Shown here piece by piece: positions 42,780-52,266 of a DNA stretch of 64,000 bases (within the stretch, counting starts at the first letter, position 1; each line of letters starts with the position of its first letter). Where the stretch lies: the NCBI RefSeq assembly GCF_032883915.1, contig NZ_CP120717.1, forward strand, positions 5,782,501 through 5,846,500, written 5' to 3'. This DNA comes from Endozoicomonas sp. 8E (GTDB taxonomy: Bacteria; Pseudomonadota; Gammaproteobacteria; Pseudomonadales; Endozoicomonadaceae). The position numbers were made by a program, and so were the translations under genes. The notes beneath the pieces were generated by a model that was not told the DNA's origin, ran no database searches, and saw only the letters and a program-made list of their open reading frames with translations.

Positions 42780-43670
42780 ATGAAAATACTGGTCATCGGT
42801 CAAACCGGCCAGGTCGGCCATGAAGTCTGTGAAAGACTGACAGAGAAAGGTATTCCCTGGTACGCACCGGACAGAAAGGAACTGGACTTGTCCAGACCCG
42901 ATCAGATTCAGAGCTGTCTCAACCGCCACCAGCCAGATCTGGTCATCAATGCTGCAGCCTATAACAATCCGGTCAAGGCCGAGAATGAGCCTTCCCGCTG
43001 TTTCAGTATCAACAGAGACGCCGTTGCAGAATTGGCAGACTGCTGCCAGCGTCAGGGCATTATTCTTTTCCAGCTATCAAGTTACAGGGTATTTGACGGT
43101 ACCAAGCAGGAACCATATAACGAAAAAGATCCCACCAACCCGATCGGTGTTCTAGGTAACAGCAGGCTTCAGGCGGAGCAACAAATCCGTGAACGGTGTG
43201 AGCGACATATTATTCTGCGCCTGTCGTGGATCATCAGTGAGCGTCGTCCCAACATGCTCAGAAGACTGACAGAGCAGATTCTGGTTAACAGTGAAGTGTA
43301 TGTTACTCCGGATCAGCTGGGCTGCCCGACACCGGCTGACGATGCAGCCCGGATCATTATCGCCATGGTTCAACAACTCGATTGCGGCGCCCAGGCCTGG
43401 GGCACTTACCACTACTCCACCACTGAATCGGTTTCTGAAAGCAACTTCGCAGAAATTCTTATTGCTGAGGCTTCCCAGCATCGCGACCTGAGCGTCCGAA
43501 AGCTGATCATGGCCAACATCGAATCCAGGGAAGGCATCAAACCCCCCGCCAATGGCACCCTGTCTTCCAATAAGGTGCTGAACACTTTTGGCGTACATGC
43601 CCGCCCATGGAGAAGTGCTGTGGCCCGTATTGTTCGTGAAGTATGTGAGCTGAGATCTTATCCACCGTAA
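42780..43670 (+). CDS. RmlD-like sugar-nucleotide reductase with altered active site
   Basis: A Rossmann-fold short-chain reductase of the dTDP-4-dehydrorhamnose reductase family (296 residues). The nucleotide-binding loop is G-Q-T-G-Q-V-G (7-13) and V-I-N-A-A-A-Y (55-61) is typical. The catalytic Tyr-x3-Lys is replaced: where RmlD has Y-G-x-T/S-K, this protein has L125-G-N-S-R129. The S-T-D-Y-V-F-D-G segment reads S-S-Y-R-V-F-D-G. It may have lost rhamnose-synthesis activity and kept binding or another role. No other rml genes are near. The start is the ATG following a moderately conserved AAGTATG context. Confidence 0.8.
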   Translation: MKILVIGQTGQVGHEVCERLTEKGIPWYAPDRKELDLSRPDQIQSCLNRHQPDLVINAAAYNNPVKAENEPSRCFSINRDAVAELADCCQRQGIILFQLSSYRVFDGTKQEPYNEKDPTNPIGVLGNSRLQAEQQIRERCERHIILRLSWIISERRPNMLRRLTEQILVNSEVYVTPDQLGCPTPADDAARIIIAMVQQLDCGAQAWGTYHYSTTESVSESNFAEILIAEASQHRDLSVRKLIMANIESREGIKPPANGTLSSNKVLNTFGVHARPWRSAVARIVREVCELRSYPP

Positions 43671-43729
43671 ACGACGGGGGATAGAAAAATAGCACAAGAG
43701 GCTTGCCCTGCAAGCCGGGCTTGCTGGTT

Positions 43730-46714
43730 TCAAAGTTGGTAGACACCTACTACATCGGTTACAAGATCGTATCGTTCGATTTGAGCAAGAACATCCAGTA
43801 GGTTGTTAAAGGTAATCCGGCCTTTCATTCTTTTCCATTTTTTCATCATTGCCTTTGCCTTATCATCAAACCTGTCGTTTTCAGCATCAATATCTCTTAG
43901 ATGTTTTTCACTAAGAACACCGGTATTTTTGGCAAATTTTTGCCAATCTATGCCCAGTTTAGAACCAATACTCAGGAGTTCATCCTCTGCTACGGTAGAA
44001 TCCAAAGTTAGATGTGCGGTGGCGTATGCAACGGTTTGGGTTGACGGAACAGTTTCGGGATCTGATAGCTCATTAGATAGCTCATTAGATAGTTCTCTGG
44101 GAACCATACCAAAGATCAAAAACATACTATGTATAAATTTGTCTTTTTTTTCAGGCTCAGCAGCTTCCAGAAGCTTAACAAGCTGTTCGTTGGCTTTAAT
44201 GCTAAAGTTTTCTAAAAGCTCAAGTTGCTCACTGGGTACACCTTCAGCAAAACTGACATGCTCAGGAAACATATCTCTTAAACGTTGTCCGTGCATTGAT
44301 CTTATAAGAACCATTGCAGTAAACATAGCTTCAGCATTTATAAAATCTCCAGATTCATTGACAGTAACTCTTAACCCCATAGAACGAAGTGTTTCACTGG
44401 GAAATCTACCTAAATATTTCCTGTTATATCGAGTAATAAAAGAATGTTCACCACAACTCCCACAGCCCCACATAATAATTCCTGATAAGTTCTCATAATC
44501 CATATCCGTATCCGGAAGACCAAAACCATACTTAGCATAAACATCTCTGGCTAATTTATTTAACATTGCTATTGTTGTAAATCTTGATGGGACTTTTTCA
44601 TCGTTTAGCCACAAACTCGCTTCAAAAAATATGTCAAAGATAAAATTAATTAATTCTGCTTTCTCTTTCTGATCTAATTCGGAATAAAAAACTTTACCCG
44701 GGTCATCAGAAGCCAAAAGATTATTAGTCGTCAAGTGGTCCAGCAATTCGCTTCTGAATTGTTTCCAACTGGTTTCGTTCTCAAACTCATCCCTGTTAAC
44801 AGCAAGTGCTTTGACAATTCTTGTCACCTCAACAAAATCTTCAATTCCCTGGGATTTTGCCAATTCAGCGACTTCTGAAATAACGTGGTAAAGAGACATA
44901 CTGCCATTTAAAAATTCAACCCATTTCGAATGAAATTTACTTAGCGCATTGTTATCTGATGCAAAACTTTGCGTTAAAAGTCTATATAGTTCCGGGAGCT
45001 TATAGTTATCATTAGTGCGAAAACAATCACGTCTCTGCCTTCCATTTGAATTCAACGTTTTGAACCATTCAAATACTTGGATTGCTGAAGGATCAGCCTC
45101 TTCTGTGCCTGACACAAGTTCTTCACTGTCTTGTCCTGTTGCAGCAGACAGCTCTTCAGTCGATTCCTGCTCAGCGACAATGTTTCCTGACCCAGGTACT
45201 TCCTTATCTTGTCCTGTTGCAGAGAGCTGCTCTTTAGTCGGTTCCTGCTCAAGTTCACTGGATTCACGATCCAGACATTCTTTGCATTTATCGAAGGCGA
45301 GTACAGGTTTATTACAAATCTGGCATAAACCATTGTCTGATGACCCACCTGACCCATCATCTCCATCACTATCACTTCCTCTGCGGCTGCCTTGACTTTG
45401 ATGACCAGAATCTCGTTGAGACTGGGCGTAAGAGGGTGGTCCAACGTTGGCGGTTTGCTTTCCAGCCTGAGTAGTTCCTCCGGAATGGCCGATCCCTGTA
45501 GGCACGTAGCCCGGAAAAACGGACACGCTGAGTAATTGTTTGGGACTGAAAATGAGCGCTTGCTGAGCATAACGACGGTAGTCTTCTGTTTTTAGCGGTT
45601 GTGCCAGGTTACTGTTCAGGTAATGATCAAATACGGCCTCCGGATTATCGGGATTTCTGGACAATGCCAGAAAAAACCCTGAACTCCTTTCAAGATTTGC
45701 ACCTCTTATTTTATCCCAAAGTTCCCGCGAAATAATGATTGCCTGCTCATTCCAACCCTGCTTTATTTTGAGCACAATCCGGGTATCCCAAATCTGTTTT
45801 TTTACGGCCTGCCCGTCAGTGCCGGGTATCAGTATCATTCTGCTGACATGCTCACTGGTCCATTCAAAGGAGTAAAGAGGGCCCATCCCACTGCCCGGCC
45901 TTTTTTTGAATAAATCGTCTAAATCATCGCTGCCGCCAACACCGCCACCACCAGAGCTTGTATAGGGTTTGTTGTTATCGGCAGTATCAGGAACTCCGGG
46001 TATGCCACTGAAACGGCTGCTGACGTCCGAATTACCAGGCCCATTTTTTACAGCTTTTTTATTGCGGTAAAAAATATCGACAAATGATGTTTTTTTGTCA
46101 GCTGACGTATTACTGCCTGATGACGAAGGTAAAGCAGCGCTTTCTGAAAAAATACCGCTGCATTCCGGTTCTATAACCCATCCATTCTCGTTATCTTCAA
46201 TGGTCAAAACCAACGCTTGATGACCAGCCGGTAGACGCCATCTGACTGAGTACTCATGCTGCCAGCGACCACTGTCGGGTGTCGATGCAACCCGTATCAC
46301 GCTTCCATTTTGTATATCTGGCATACCCTGACCCGTTACAGGCTTTTTAATGACCGGGGGGGTGGGATAATTTCCTGTCAACAATGCGGGGGGCGTCCTG
46401 AAACAAAAATTAAATTGATCGCCCGGTTGACTATCAAGGATGACATAAATCTGATTGTTCGCCAGTTCAGAAACTGTTTTAACGTTCTCGTCAACCGCCT
46501 TGCGATCATAAGTAAGAAGGAGGGGCGGTTTGTTATCTCTAAACGATAGTTTATTAATCTCCCCCGATGTCTCAGTGACTTTGGAGAAGCTTCCCCAACC
46601 TGACCATTTCAACAGGCTGCTATAAAAAGCACAGTGACCAGAAAGCGGCAAAATGACAGACAAGATGAATAAAAAAAATAGGCGAACCATAGTCAGAGAC
46701 TTCGCATTTTTCAT
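43730..46714 (-). CDS. Large secreted protein with zinc-knuckle-like and Cys/His motifs
   Basis: 994 residues with a signal peptide (MVRLFFLFILSVILPLSGHC region). The first 430 residues appear beta-rich. A Gly/Ser/Asp linker precedes a four-cysteine motif LCQICNKPVLAFDKCKECL near residue 470 (C-x2-C-x10-C-x2-C). Two acidic near-repeats follow (E-Q-E-P-T-K-E-Q-L-S-A-T-G-Q-D). The C-terminal 430 residues are helical and contain GIIMWGCGSCGEHSFITRY near residue 750, which looks like a Cys-protease or transglutaminase-type nucleophile region, though the family is not recognised. A tandem L-S-N-E run occurs near 880. It is probably an exported host-directed enzyme, on weak evidence. Confidence 0.65.
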   Translation of the reverse strand: MKNAKSLTMVRLFFLFILSVILPLSGHCAFYSSLLKWSGWGSFSKVTETSGEINKLSFRDNKPPLLLTYDRKAVDENVKTVSELANNQIYVILDSQPGDQFNFCFRTPPALLTGNYPTPPVIKKPVTGQGMPDIQNGSVIRVASTPDSGRWQHEYSVRWRLPAGHQALVLTIEDNENGWVIEPECSGIFSESAALPSSSGSNTSADKKTSFVDIFYRNKKAVKNGPGNSDVSSRFSGIPGVPDTADNNKPYTSSGGGGVGGSDDLDDLFKKRPGSGMGPLYSFEWTSEHVSRMILIPGTDGQAVKKQIWDTRIVLKIKQGWNEQAIIISRELWDKIRGANLERSSGFFLALSRNPDNPEAVFDHYLNSNLAQPLKTEDYRRYAQQALIFSPKQLLSVSVFPGYVPTGIGHSGGTTQAGKQTANVGPPSYAQSQRDSGHQSQGSRRGSDSDGDDGSGGSSDNGLCQICNKPVLAFDKCKECLDRESSELEQEPTKEQLSATGQDKEVPGSGNIVAEQESTEELSAATGQDSEELVSGTEEADPSAIQVFEWFKTLNSNGRQRRDCFRTNDNYKLPELYRLLTQSFASDNNALSKFHSKWVEFLNGSMSLYHVISEVAELAKSQGIEDFVEVTRIVKALAVNRDEFENETSWKQFRSELLDHLTTNNLLASDDPGKVFYSELDQKEKAELINFIFDIFFEASLWLNDEKVPSRFTTIAMLNKLARDVYAKYGFGLPDTDMDYENLSGIIMWGCGSCGEHSFITRYNRKYLGRFPSETLRSMGLRVTVNESGDFINAEAMFTAMVLIRSMHGQRLRDMFPEHVSFAEGVPSEQLELLENFSIKANEQLVKLLEAAEPEKKDKFIHSMFLIFGMVPRELSNELSNELSDPETVPSTQTVAYATAHLTLDSTVAEDELLSIGSKLGIDWQKFAKNTGVLSEKHLRDIDAENDRFDDKAKAMMKKWKRMKGRITFNNLLDVLAQIERYDLVTDVVGVYQL

Positions 46715-46879
46715 GATGGAATTTTCCAGAAGATTTTATTGTTAAGGCATAAAAGTAGACCTTAAATTTGAATTTTTTAAATTTATTTCTGAAGCTCTGG
46801 TGTGTGATGAGGCTCACCTTTATTTGCCTCGTTGAGAGGTAAATCCTGTTGAAAAGTCACTCTCAGGGCATTAACCTTG

Positions 46880-47320
46880 ATGAGGGTACTCCCTTTTGCA
46901 CCGGGAAAGAGTTTGAACCTTATGGAGCTGTTTCTTCAAGAAACAAAAACTTTCATTCACTGGCTGGATCAGGGTACTGCCTCTCTGATGCCTGGCGGTC
47001 AGATCAGTACGGGCAAAACCATTCTTATCAATAAAGTGCTTAACAGCCGCGACAACTTTACGGACACCTGTCCCCACTTTGACTTTGGTATCACCAATCC
47101 AAAGCAAGGTGAATTCTTCGCCATTGCCCTGGCAAGGATTATTCGGACGGCTCTGAAAGTAGAAGTACACTCGTTTCACCTTCAATATCAGTTTTACCCT
47201 ATCCCCAAAGCAAGAAAAACAGAAAAGCAGAAACTAAAAGAGCTGAACTACAGGACACTCCAGTCAAAATCACGATCCATTGATATTAAAACATTAATGG
47301 AAATCCCCGAGACAGATTAA
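46880..47320 (+). CDS. Hypothetical protein, doubtful
   Basis: A 146-codon frame ending 34 bases before the flavin-reductase-like gene. It is basic at the C-terminus (K-A-R-K-T-E-K-Q-K-L-K-E-L) and has no recognised motif. An overlapping frame on the other strand (46871-47185) is equally long, and I cannot choose firmly. The plus frame is favoured because it covers the whole gap and is closely followed by a co-directional gene. An internal ATG at 46922 is another possible start. Confidence 0.3.
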   Translation: MRVLPFAPGKSLNLMELFLQETKTFIHWLDQGTASLMPGGQISTGKTILINKVLNSRDNFTDTCPHFDFGITNPKQGEFFAIALARIIRTALKVEVHSFHLQYQFYPIPKARKTEKQKLKELNYRTLQSKSRSIDIKTLMEIPETD

Positions 47321-47354
47321 TGAGTTCCTATTTAATACGCTCAAGGAGTTCGAA

Positions 47355-48089
47355 ATGCCACGCCCACTCTATCCAGCAACCCTGACAGCCAAACACCAGC
47401 TCAGCCAGAACACCGTACAACTGGACTTCAGGGTAGAAGCCGGTTTTGACTATCAGCCCGGACAATTTGTGCAATTACACCTCTCCTTTAAGGGGCAGGA
47501 CTACAAAAGAAGTTACAGCATTGCCAATTCACCCGAGTCTTTCCAAAGCTCTCAACAGCTTGAGATAGCCATCAGCTTTGTTAAAGGGGGGGTTGCCTCT
47601 TCTCTGTTCAGCGAAGCAGAACCGGGTCTGGAACTGTCCATCGGTGGGCCTTTCGGCGTGCTCACCGCGCCGGAACACTTTGATGGGCGAATCGTACTGG
47701 CCGGTACCGGTACAGGTCTTGCCCCATATCGGGCCATGATACCTGCTCTGAAAAAGCTGGTCGGTGAAGGCACCCGGATTCTGATTATGATGGGTGTAAG
47801 AGACAGGGCCGATATGATTTACGAGCAGGATTTTCGTGATCTTGCTGCCTTATCCGAATCCATAGAATACAGGGCCTGTTATAGCAGGGAAAAGTCACTG
47901 AATTCCTCCGCCAACGAATACCCGGGTTACCTTCAGAATCAGTTTCCACAACTGAATCTTTCTCCCGAAAAAGACCTGGTTTACCTGTGTGGCAACCCTG
48001 CCATGATTGACGATGCTTCCGCAGAACTGAAAGAGCTGGGCTTTGGACCAAGACAGGTCAAACGTGAAAAGTATGTCTTTTCAAGTTAA
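47355..48089 (+). CDS. Ferredoxin/flavodoxin NAD(P)H reductase-family protein
   Basis: 244 residues with the two domains of the ferredoxin-NADP reductase family. The FAD-binding motif is R-S-Y-S-I-A-N-S-P (about residues 57-65), the pyridine-nucleotide loop is G-T-G-T-G-L-A-P-Y-R, and V-Y-L-C-G-N-P-A-M-I precedes the C-terminal R-E-K-Y-V-F-S-S. It has no iron-sulfur domain, so it needs an external electron carrier. AAGGAG lies just upstream of the ATG. The specific partner cannot be told from the sequence. Confidence 0.85.
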   Translation: MPRPLYPATLTAKHQLSQNTVQLDFRVEAGFDYQPGQFVQLHLSFKGQDYKRSYSIANSPESFQSSQQLEIAISFVKGGVASSLFSEAEPGLELSIGGPFGVLTAPEHFDGRIVLAGTGTGLAPYRAMIPALKKLVGEGTRILIMMGVRDRADMIYEQDFRDLAALSESIEYRACYSREKSLNSSANEYPGYLQNQFPQLNLSPEKDLVYLCGNPAMIDDASAELKELGFGPRQVKREKYVFSS

Positions 48090-48290
48090 TCCTTCTTGAG
48101 ACTGAGCCGGCAGGCTTCCTGTTTAGTTCCTGAGAACCGTTCGTCATCTTTTACCTGCAGCACCAATAAGTTAATACACACTCACTTAAAACCTGTGTAT
48201 GATGAAGCTGCACCCCATTGAAACACAACGACAATCGTCAAGATTCAATTGCGGGTGAAACAATATAAAAATAATAAAAAAGGTAACTCC

Positions 48291-49961
48291 ATGTCGAAAC
48301 GGCTACTCAAGCTGCTGGTTCTTCACCTGGCATTGTCTCTCTTCCCTCTCCATTCCTTCGCATCCATACAGCCACTGTTTCAGTTCGCTGCGGGATTGCT
48401 GAATAATGGAAAGTTTCCAGAGTCTGACCGCTACACTACCGATGATGATATTGTCATTCTGACCAATGATGGCATAGAACTGACCGCTAATATCTTTGTA
48501 CCCACCCAACTCACCGGGTCTGCACCCGCTATCGTATTTATTAACAGTTGGGGGATGAATGAGTACCAGTACCTGCAACAGGCTGCAGCACTGGCTGAAC
48601 GAGGATATATTGTTCTTAGCTATTCTACCCGGGGCTTTGGCGAGTCTACCGGACAAATTGACACGGCTGGTCCTAAAGACATTGCCGACTACAGCCAGGT
48701 CATTGACTTTCTACTGAATAACTACCCTGTAAAACCCAATGCTGTTGGTACTGCGGGTATCTCTTACGGCTCAGGTATCAGCCTGATCGGAGCCGCTCAA
48801 GACGAACGGGTTAAAGCCGTTGCCGCCATGAGCAGCTGGGGAAGCTTGCTGGAAGCACTCTACGGCAATCAAACCCCCAGACTGGCCTGGGGAGAACTGC
48901 TCACTTTGTTGTCTGACCTCCGAGGCACCCCGGATCCTATCATTGCTAAAAACTGGGACATCATTAAAAACCAGAAGCTGGATCAGTTACCTGCCGTTAT
49001 CGAGTGGGCAGATGAAAGGTCCCCTATCAGCTACGTCGAGCAACTGAATCAGAATAATACTGCCGTCTATTTTGCCAAAGCTTATGGCGATAACCTTTTC
49101 CAGGCAAACTCTCTGCTTGAGATGTATAGCCAGCTAAGCACTGCCAAATATATGGATCTGCTGACCGGAACCCATGCAACGGCGGAGCTGCTGCCTCCGC
49201 TGTTGGGCATTGGTGAAGACAGAGTCTGGAACAATGTCTACCAATGGTTCGACCTTCATCTGAAGGGAGAAAGTAATGAACTGAGTCAGGCCAGTCCGTT
49301 GCAGATGAAAGTGAAGTTCGAAGACAGGTATGAAGGGTTCGACGATTTTCCAATAAAAGAAGCTTTGGCGCAGAAGTTCTATCTTCACCCAAGGTCTGCA
49401 TTTGATAACGGCGATTTGGAAACCTATCCCTATAAACCACCGTTCTGGATATCAAAAGACAACACTATCAACTCCTGGACGGGTACTTTATTCAGTACCC
49501 AGATTCCTGTTCTTTCACAACTTCTGGAACAGCTTGAAGTCCCGGTCGTCACTAACATTTATGCCGCATCCGATTTCAGAGGCATTTATTTCAACACCGA
49601 TAAGCTCCAGAAAGTCATGAAAATAAGAGGTAATCCGGTCGTTAACCTTGTCGTACAACCACATTATGACAAGGCACAACTGGTGGGCTATCTCTATGAC
49701 ATGGACAGTTTGGGCAATGCAAGATTGATCACCCACGGTGTATCAACCTTGCCTCAGGCCGAATCCGGACAAAAAATCGAAATGTCCTTCGAGCTGGTCA
49801 CCACAGCTTACGATGTACCGGAAGGGCACCGAGTTGTGTTGGCTATAGATACTATGGACCCTCAGTATAAGAGACCTACAAGCGACAATTACTTTATTGA
49901 TTTCGAGTTCAGTCGCCAGAAGCAATCAACACTCACGATTCCAGCCCTTCAGACAAACTGA
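48291..49961 (+). CDS. Exported CocE/NonD (S15) family hydrolase
   Basis: A 556-residue alpha/beta hydrolase with a signal peptide (KRLLKLLVLHLALSLFPLHS). The nucleophile is Ser158 in G-I-S-Y-G-S, with the oxyanion region around F-I-N-S-W-G-M-N-E. A C-terminal jelly-roll as in X-Pro dipeptidyl peptidases and cocaine esterase begins near residue 330. The start at 48291 has AAGG upstream; the frame to 48249 would put a basic tail before the signal. Likely an acyl or peptide hydrolase acting outside the cytoplasm; the substrate is unknown. Confidence 0.85.
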   Translation: MSKRLLKLLVLHLALSLFPLHSFASIQPLFQFAAGLLNNGKFPESDRYTTDDDIVILTNDGIELTANIFVPTQLTGSAPAIVFINSWGMNEYQYLQQAAALAERGYIVLSYSTRGFGESTGQIDTAGPKDIADYSQVIDFLLNNYPVKPNAVGTAGISYGSGISLIGAAQDERVKAVAAMSSWGSLLEALYGNQTPRLAWGELLTLLSDLRGTPDPIIAKNWDIIKNQKLDQLPAVIEWADERSPISYVEQLNQNNTAVYFAKAYGDNLFQANSLLEMYSQLSTAKYMDLLTGTHATAELLPPLLGIGEDRVWNNVYQWFDLHLKGESNELSQASPLQMKVKFEDRYEGFDDFPIKEALAQKFYLHPRSAFDNGDLETYPYKPPFWISKDNTINSWTGTLFSTQIPVLSQLLEQLEVPVVTNIYAASDFRGIYFNTDKLQKVMKIRGNPVVNLVVQPHYDKAQLVGYLYDMDSLGNARLITHGVSTLPQAESGQKIEMSFELVTTAYDVPEGHRVVLAIDTMDPQYKRPTSDNYFIDFEFSRQKQSTLTIPALQTN

Positions 49962-49990
49962 ACCTACACAATTTCTTCTTCTGAACATCA

Positions 49991-50017
49991 CTGCCCGGAA
50001 CCATTCCGGGCAGTTTC
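49991..50017 (+). terminator. Rho-independent terminator
   Basis: CTGCCCGGAA / TTCCGGGCAG with a four-base loop, then TTTCTAT, just after the hydrolase gene and before the convergent DedA gene. Confidence 0.8.
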
Positions 50018-50019
50018 TA

Positions 50020-51273
50020 TCAGGATATTCGAGGCTTGAGGATTTTCTCGTTAAAGTAAACTCTCTCTGCAGCCACCGCCGCACTGAACCAGATACTTCC
50101 TAACAGCAAACCTGCCAGAACATCTCCAAACCAGTGGGCTTCAAGCACAAGTCTGGAGAGTGCTACCATCAGGGCAATCATCATGGCACAACTGTATGCA
50201 CTGAACTTAACAATGCCTCTCTTGGCAGCCACCAGGTATAAGGTCACCAGCAGCCAGACAAAGGTAGCTTGAGTTGTATGCCCGGAAGGGAAGGAAAACT
50301 GATCCAGACCATCAAAGTCAGCTGGTCTGGGTTTATCAATCCCCCACTTCATCAACCAGAGTGTTGCCTCCATACCCGCCAGACAAGCTGACATAATCAA
50401 CAATTTTTTATAGCGCCTGCACCAGAGAAAGTAGACAGCGCACAACACCAGGGGCATCCAGAGAATAAGGGCACTTCCCAGCCAGGTCACCAGACCCGAT
50501 ATATATTCAACTATCGGTACAGAAATACTGGCAATAAACGAGTGCATCCTGGCATTGTGGTCATCAAACTGACCACTGACGTCCATTACAGTCAGAAGTA
50601 ATAAGCTGATATGCGCCATCACAACGAAGCTCACCGGTAACAGCAGTATCAACTTTTTCCTGCAGAACCTGCGATCCAGAATCAGCCCCAGATAAGCAAT
50701 CAGCAACGAAACAAGGGTTAAACCGACTAACAGATAATAAAAAGATTGCGGCACGTCCAGCTTCAGGGCAGCACCGGTCAGATAGCCCGGCATGGTGTAG
50801 GCTACCGCCCAGGGCGCCGTCGAGAGCAGGTTGATGATATAAAAACGCAGGGGAGACATATCCATCATCCCGGCAACGGCTGGAATCACCGGACGGATAG
50901 GGCCTATAAAACGCCCCAGAGCAACACTGAGGCCACCGTATCGTTCAAAAAAGCGTTCGCCTTTTTCCAGCCAACCGGGATGCGTTGAAAATGGCCAGCA
51001 ATTCCGAATTCGACCATGTAAATGATGACCCACCTGAAAGCTGATACCATCTCCCAGGGCCGCGCCCACAAAAGCCCAGGCCAACATGGGCAAGGGTTCC
51101 ATCAACCCACTGCCAGCCAGAACCCCAAGGGCAAACAGCAGGGCAACGCCAGGAATGAGAAAACCGATGGCCACCAGCGATTCTACAAATGCAGCCAATG
51201 CTATAATCGGGCCCAGCCAGTACCCGTGATGGTGAAGCCATTCATGTACTGCTACAAAGCTATCCGATTCCAC
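50020..51273 (-). CDS. DedA-PAP2 fusion membrane protein
   Basis: 417 residues in two membrane domains. Residues 1 to about 190 are DedA (SNARE-associated) with F-x-E-S motifs, G-R-F-I-G-P-I-R-P and the G-A-A-L-G-D-G loop. Residues about 230-400 are a PAP2 phosphatase with K-W-G-I-D-K-P-R-P, F-P-S-G-H-T-T-Q and L-S-R-L-V-L-E-A-H-W-F-G-D-V. DedA proteins are implicated in flipping undecaprenyl phosphate, and PAP2 enzymes dephosphorylate undecaprenyl or phosphatidylglycerol phosphates. The fusion fits recycling of lipid carrier. All three PAP2 motifs are intact. Confidence 0.93.
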   Translation of the reverse strand: MESDSFVAVHEWLHHHGYWLGPIIALAAFVESLVAIGFLIPGVALLFALGVLAGSGLMEPLPMLAWAFVGAALGDGISFQVGHHLHGRIRNCWPFSTHPGWLEKGERFFERYGGLSVALGRFIGPIRPVIPAVAGMMDMSPLRFYIINLLSTAPWAVAYTMPGYLTGAALKLDVPQSFYYLLVGLTLVSLLIAYLGLILDRRFCRKKLILLLPVSFVVMAHISLLLLTVMDVSGQFDDHNARMHSFIASISVPIVEYISGLVTWLGSALILWMPLVLCAVYFLWCRRYKKLLIMSACLAGMEATLWLMKWGIDKPRPADFDGLDQFSFPSGHTTQATFVWLLVTLYLVAAKRGIVKFSAYSCAMMIALMVALSRLVLEAHWFGDVLAGLLLGSIWFSAAVAAERVYFNEKILKPRIS

Positions 51274-51426
51274 AAAAAGCCTCTTTCAGAGTCATCATTT
51301 TTGGCCAGAAGCCGCTACTCTCCTGCAAAGCAAGAAGGCTTATAACCCTACCTGAATTCATTGATGTAAAATACTCCCATCATAGCCACAAGAAATACCA
51401 CGCAATACAATATTGAGAGCAGAGCC

Positions 51427-52110
51427 ATGACACCGGAACGTTACAAGAAATTTAAAGACCTTCTGGATCGACGCCAGCCCGACCTGACGGTACTTACCGA
51501 TCAGGTTCATAAACCCCATAACCTGTCAGCTATTATCCGAACCTGCGATGCCGTGGGCATTCCCGATATTCATCTCAGCCAGCCAAAAATGGGCTATCGA
51601 AATTTCCGCGGCAGGACTGTTGGCAGCCACAAATATGTCAATGTTCATCATCACAGCAGTGTAGAAGAAGGTATATCACAACTGAAAGCCAGCGGCTTTA
51701 AAGTTTATGCTGCGCATTTTTCCGACACTGCAATCCCCTATTCAGAAGTTGATTACACTTCACCTGTAGCCGTTATGATGGGCGCTGAGAAAAAAGGGAT
51801 CAGCACCAAGGCAGCAGAGCTTGCTGACCAACACATTATTATTCCCATGCAGGGTATTGTGGCTTCTTTCAACGTCTCGGTAGCAGCAGCGGTCATCCTG
51901 GTTGAAGCTCAAAGACAGCGTCTGTTGAAGGGAATGTATGATAAACCCAGCCTGCCTCCCGAAATCTACACCCCAACCCTGTTTCGCTGGGGATACCCCG
52001 AACTGGCTCGATATTGTGACCTGCGGGGGCTAAAATATCCGCAAATGGATGACAACGGGCAGCTTATAGACCCATCTTCCTGGTATACCCGGGTACGGAC
52101 TGATACCTGA
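51427..52110 (+). CDS. trmH: tRNA (guanosine-18-2'-O)-methyltransferase
   Basis: A SPOUT methyltransferase that modifies G18 in the D-loop of tRNAs. Motif 1 is N-L-S-A-I-I-R-T-C-D-A-V-G-I with the catalytic Arg, motif 2 is M-M-G-A-E-K-K-G-I, and motif 3 is I-P-M-Q-G-I-V-A-S-F-N-V-S-V-A-A-A. The 227-residue length and the C-terminal extension (W-G-Y-P-E-L-A-R-Y) match TrmH rather than RlmB. The gene stands alone and is probably monocistronic. Confidence 0.95.
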   Translation: MTPERYKKFKDLLDRRQPDLTVLTDQVHKPHNLSAIIRTCDAVGIPDIHLSQPKMGYRNFRGRTVGSHKYVNVHHHSSVEEGISQLKASGFKVYAAHFSDTAIPYSEVDYTSPVAVMMGAEKKGISTKAAELADQHIIIPMQGIVASFNVSVAAAVILVEAQRQRLLKGMYDKPSLPPEIYTPTLFRWGYPELARYCDLRGLKYPQMDDNGQLIDPSSWYTRVRTDT

Positions 52111-52266
52111 GTCCCCAGGCAGCTTCTGCCCATTGAAACCAGTCTCTTTCATTGAGCTGACATTGCTTGCCAAACATACCGTAAATGCCTTAGTTTCAAA
52201 CATTGAAACTCCCCATAAGCAGTCCTTGTACTCATTATTCACTCTTACTTTAAAAACAGAGGCTTC

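Noticed and set aside
46871..47185. 104-codon minus frame as a transposase relic
   Set aside because: No conserved transposase motif could be identified; the plus frame covering the same gap was kept at low confidence instead.
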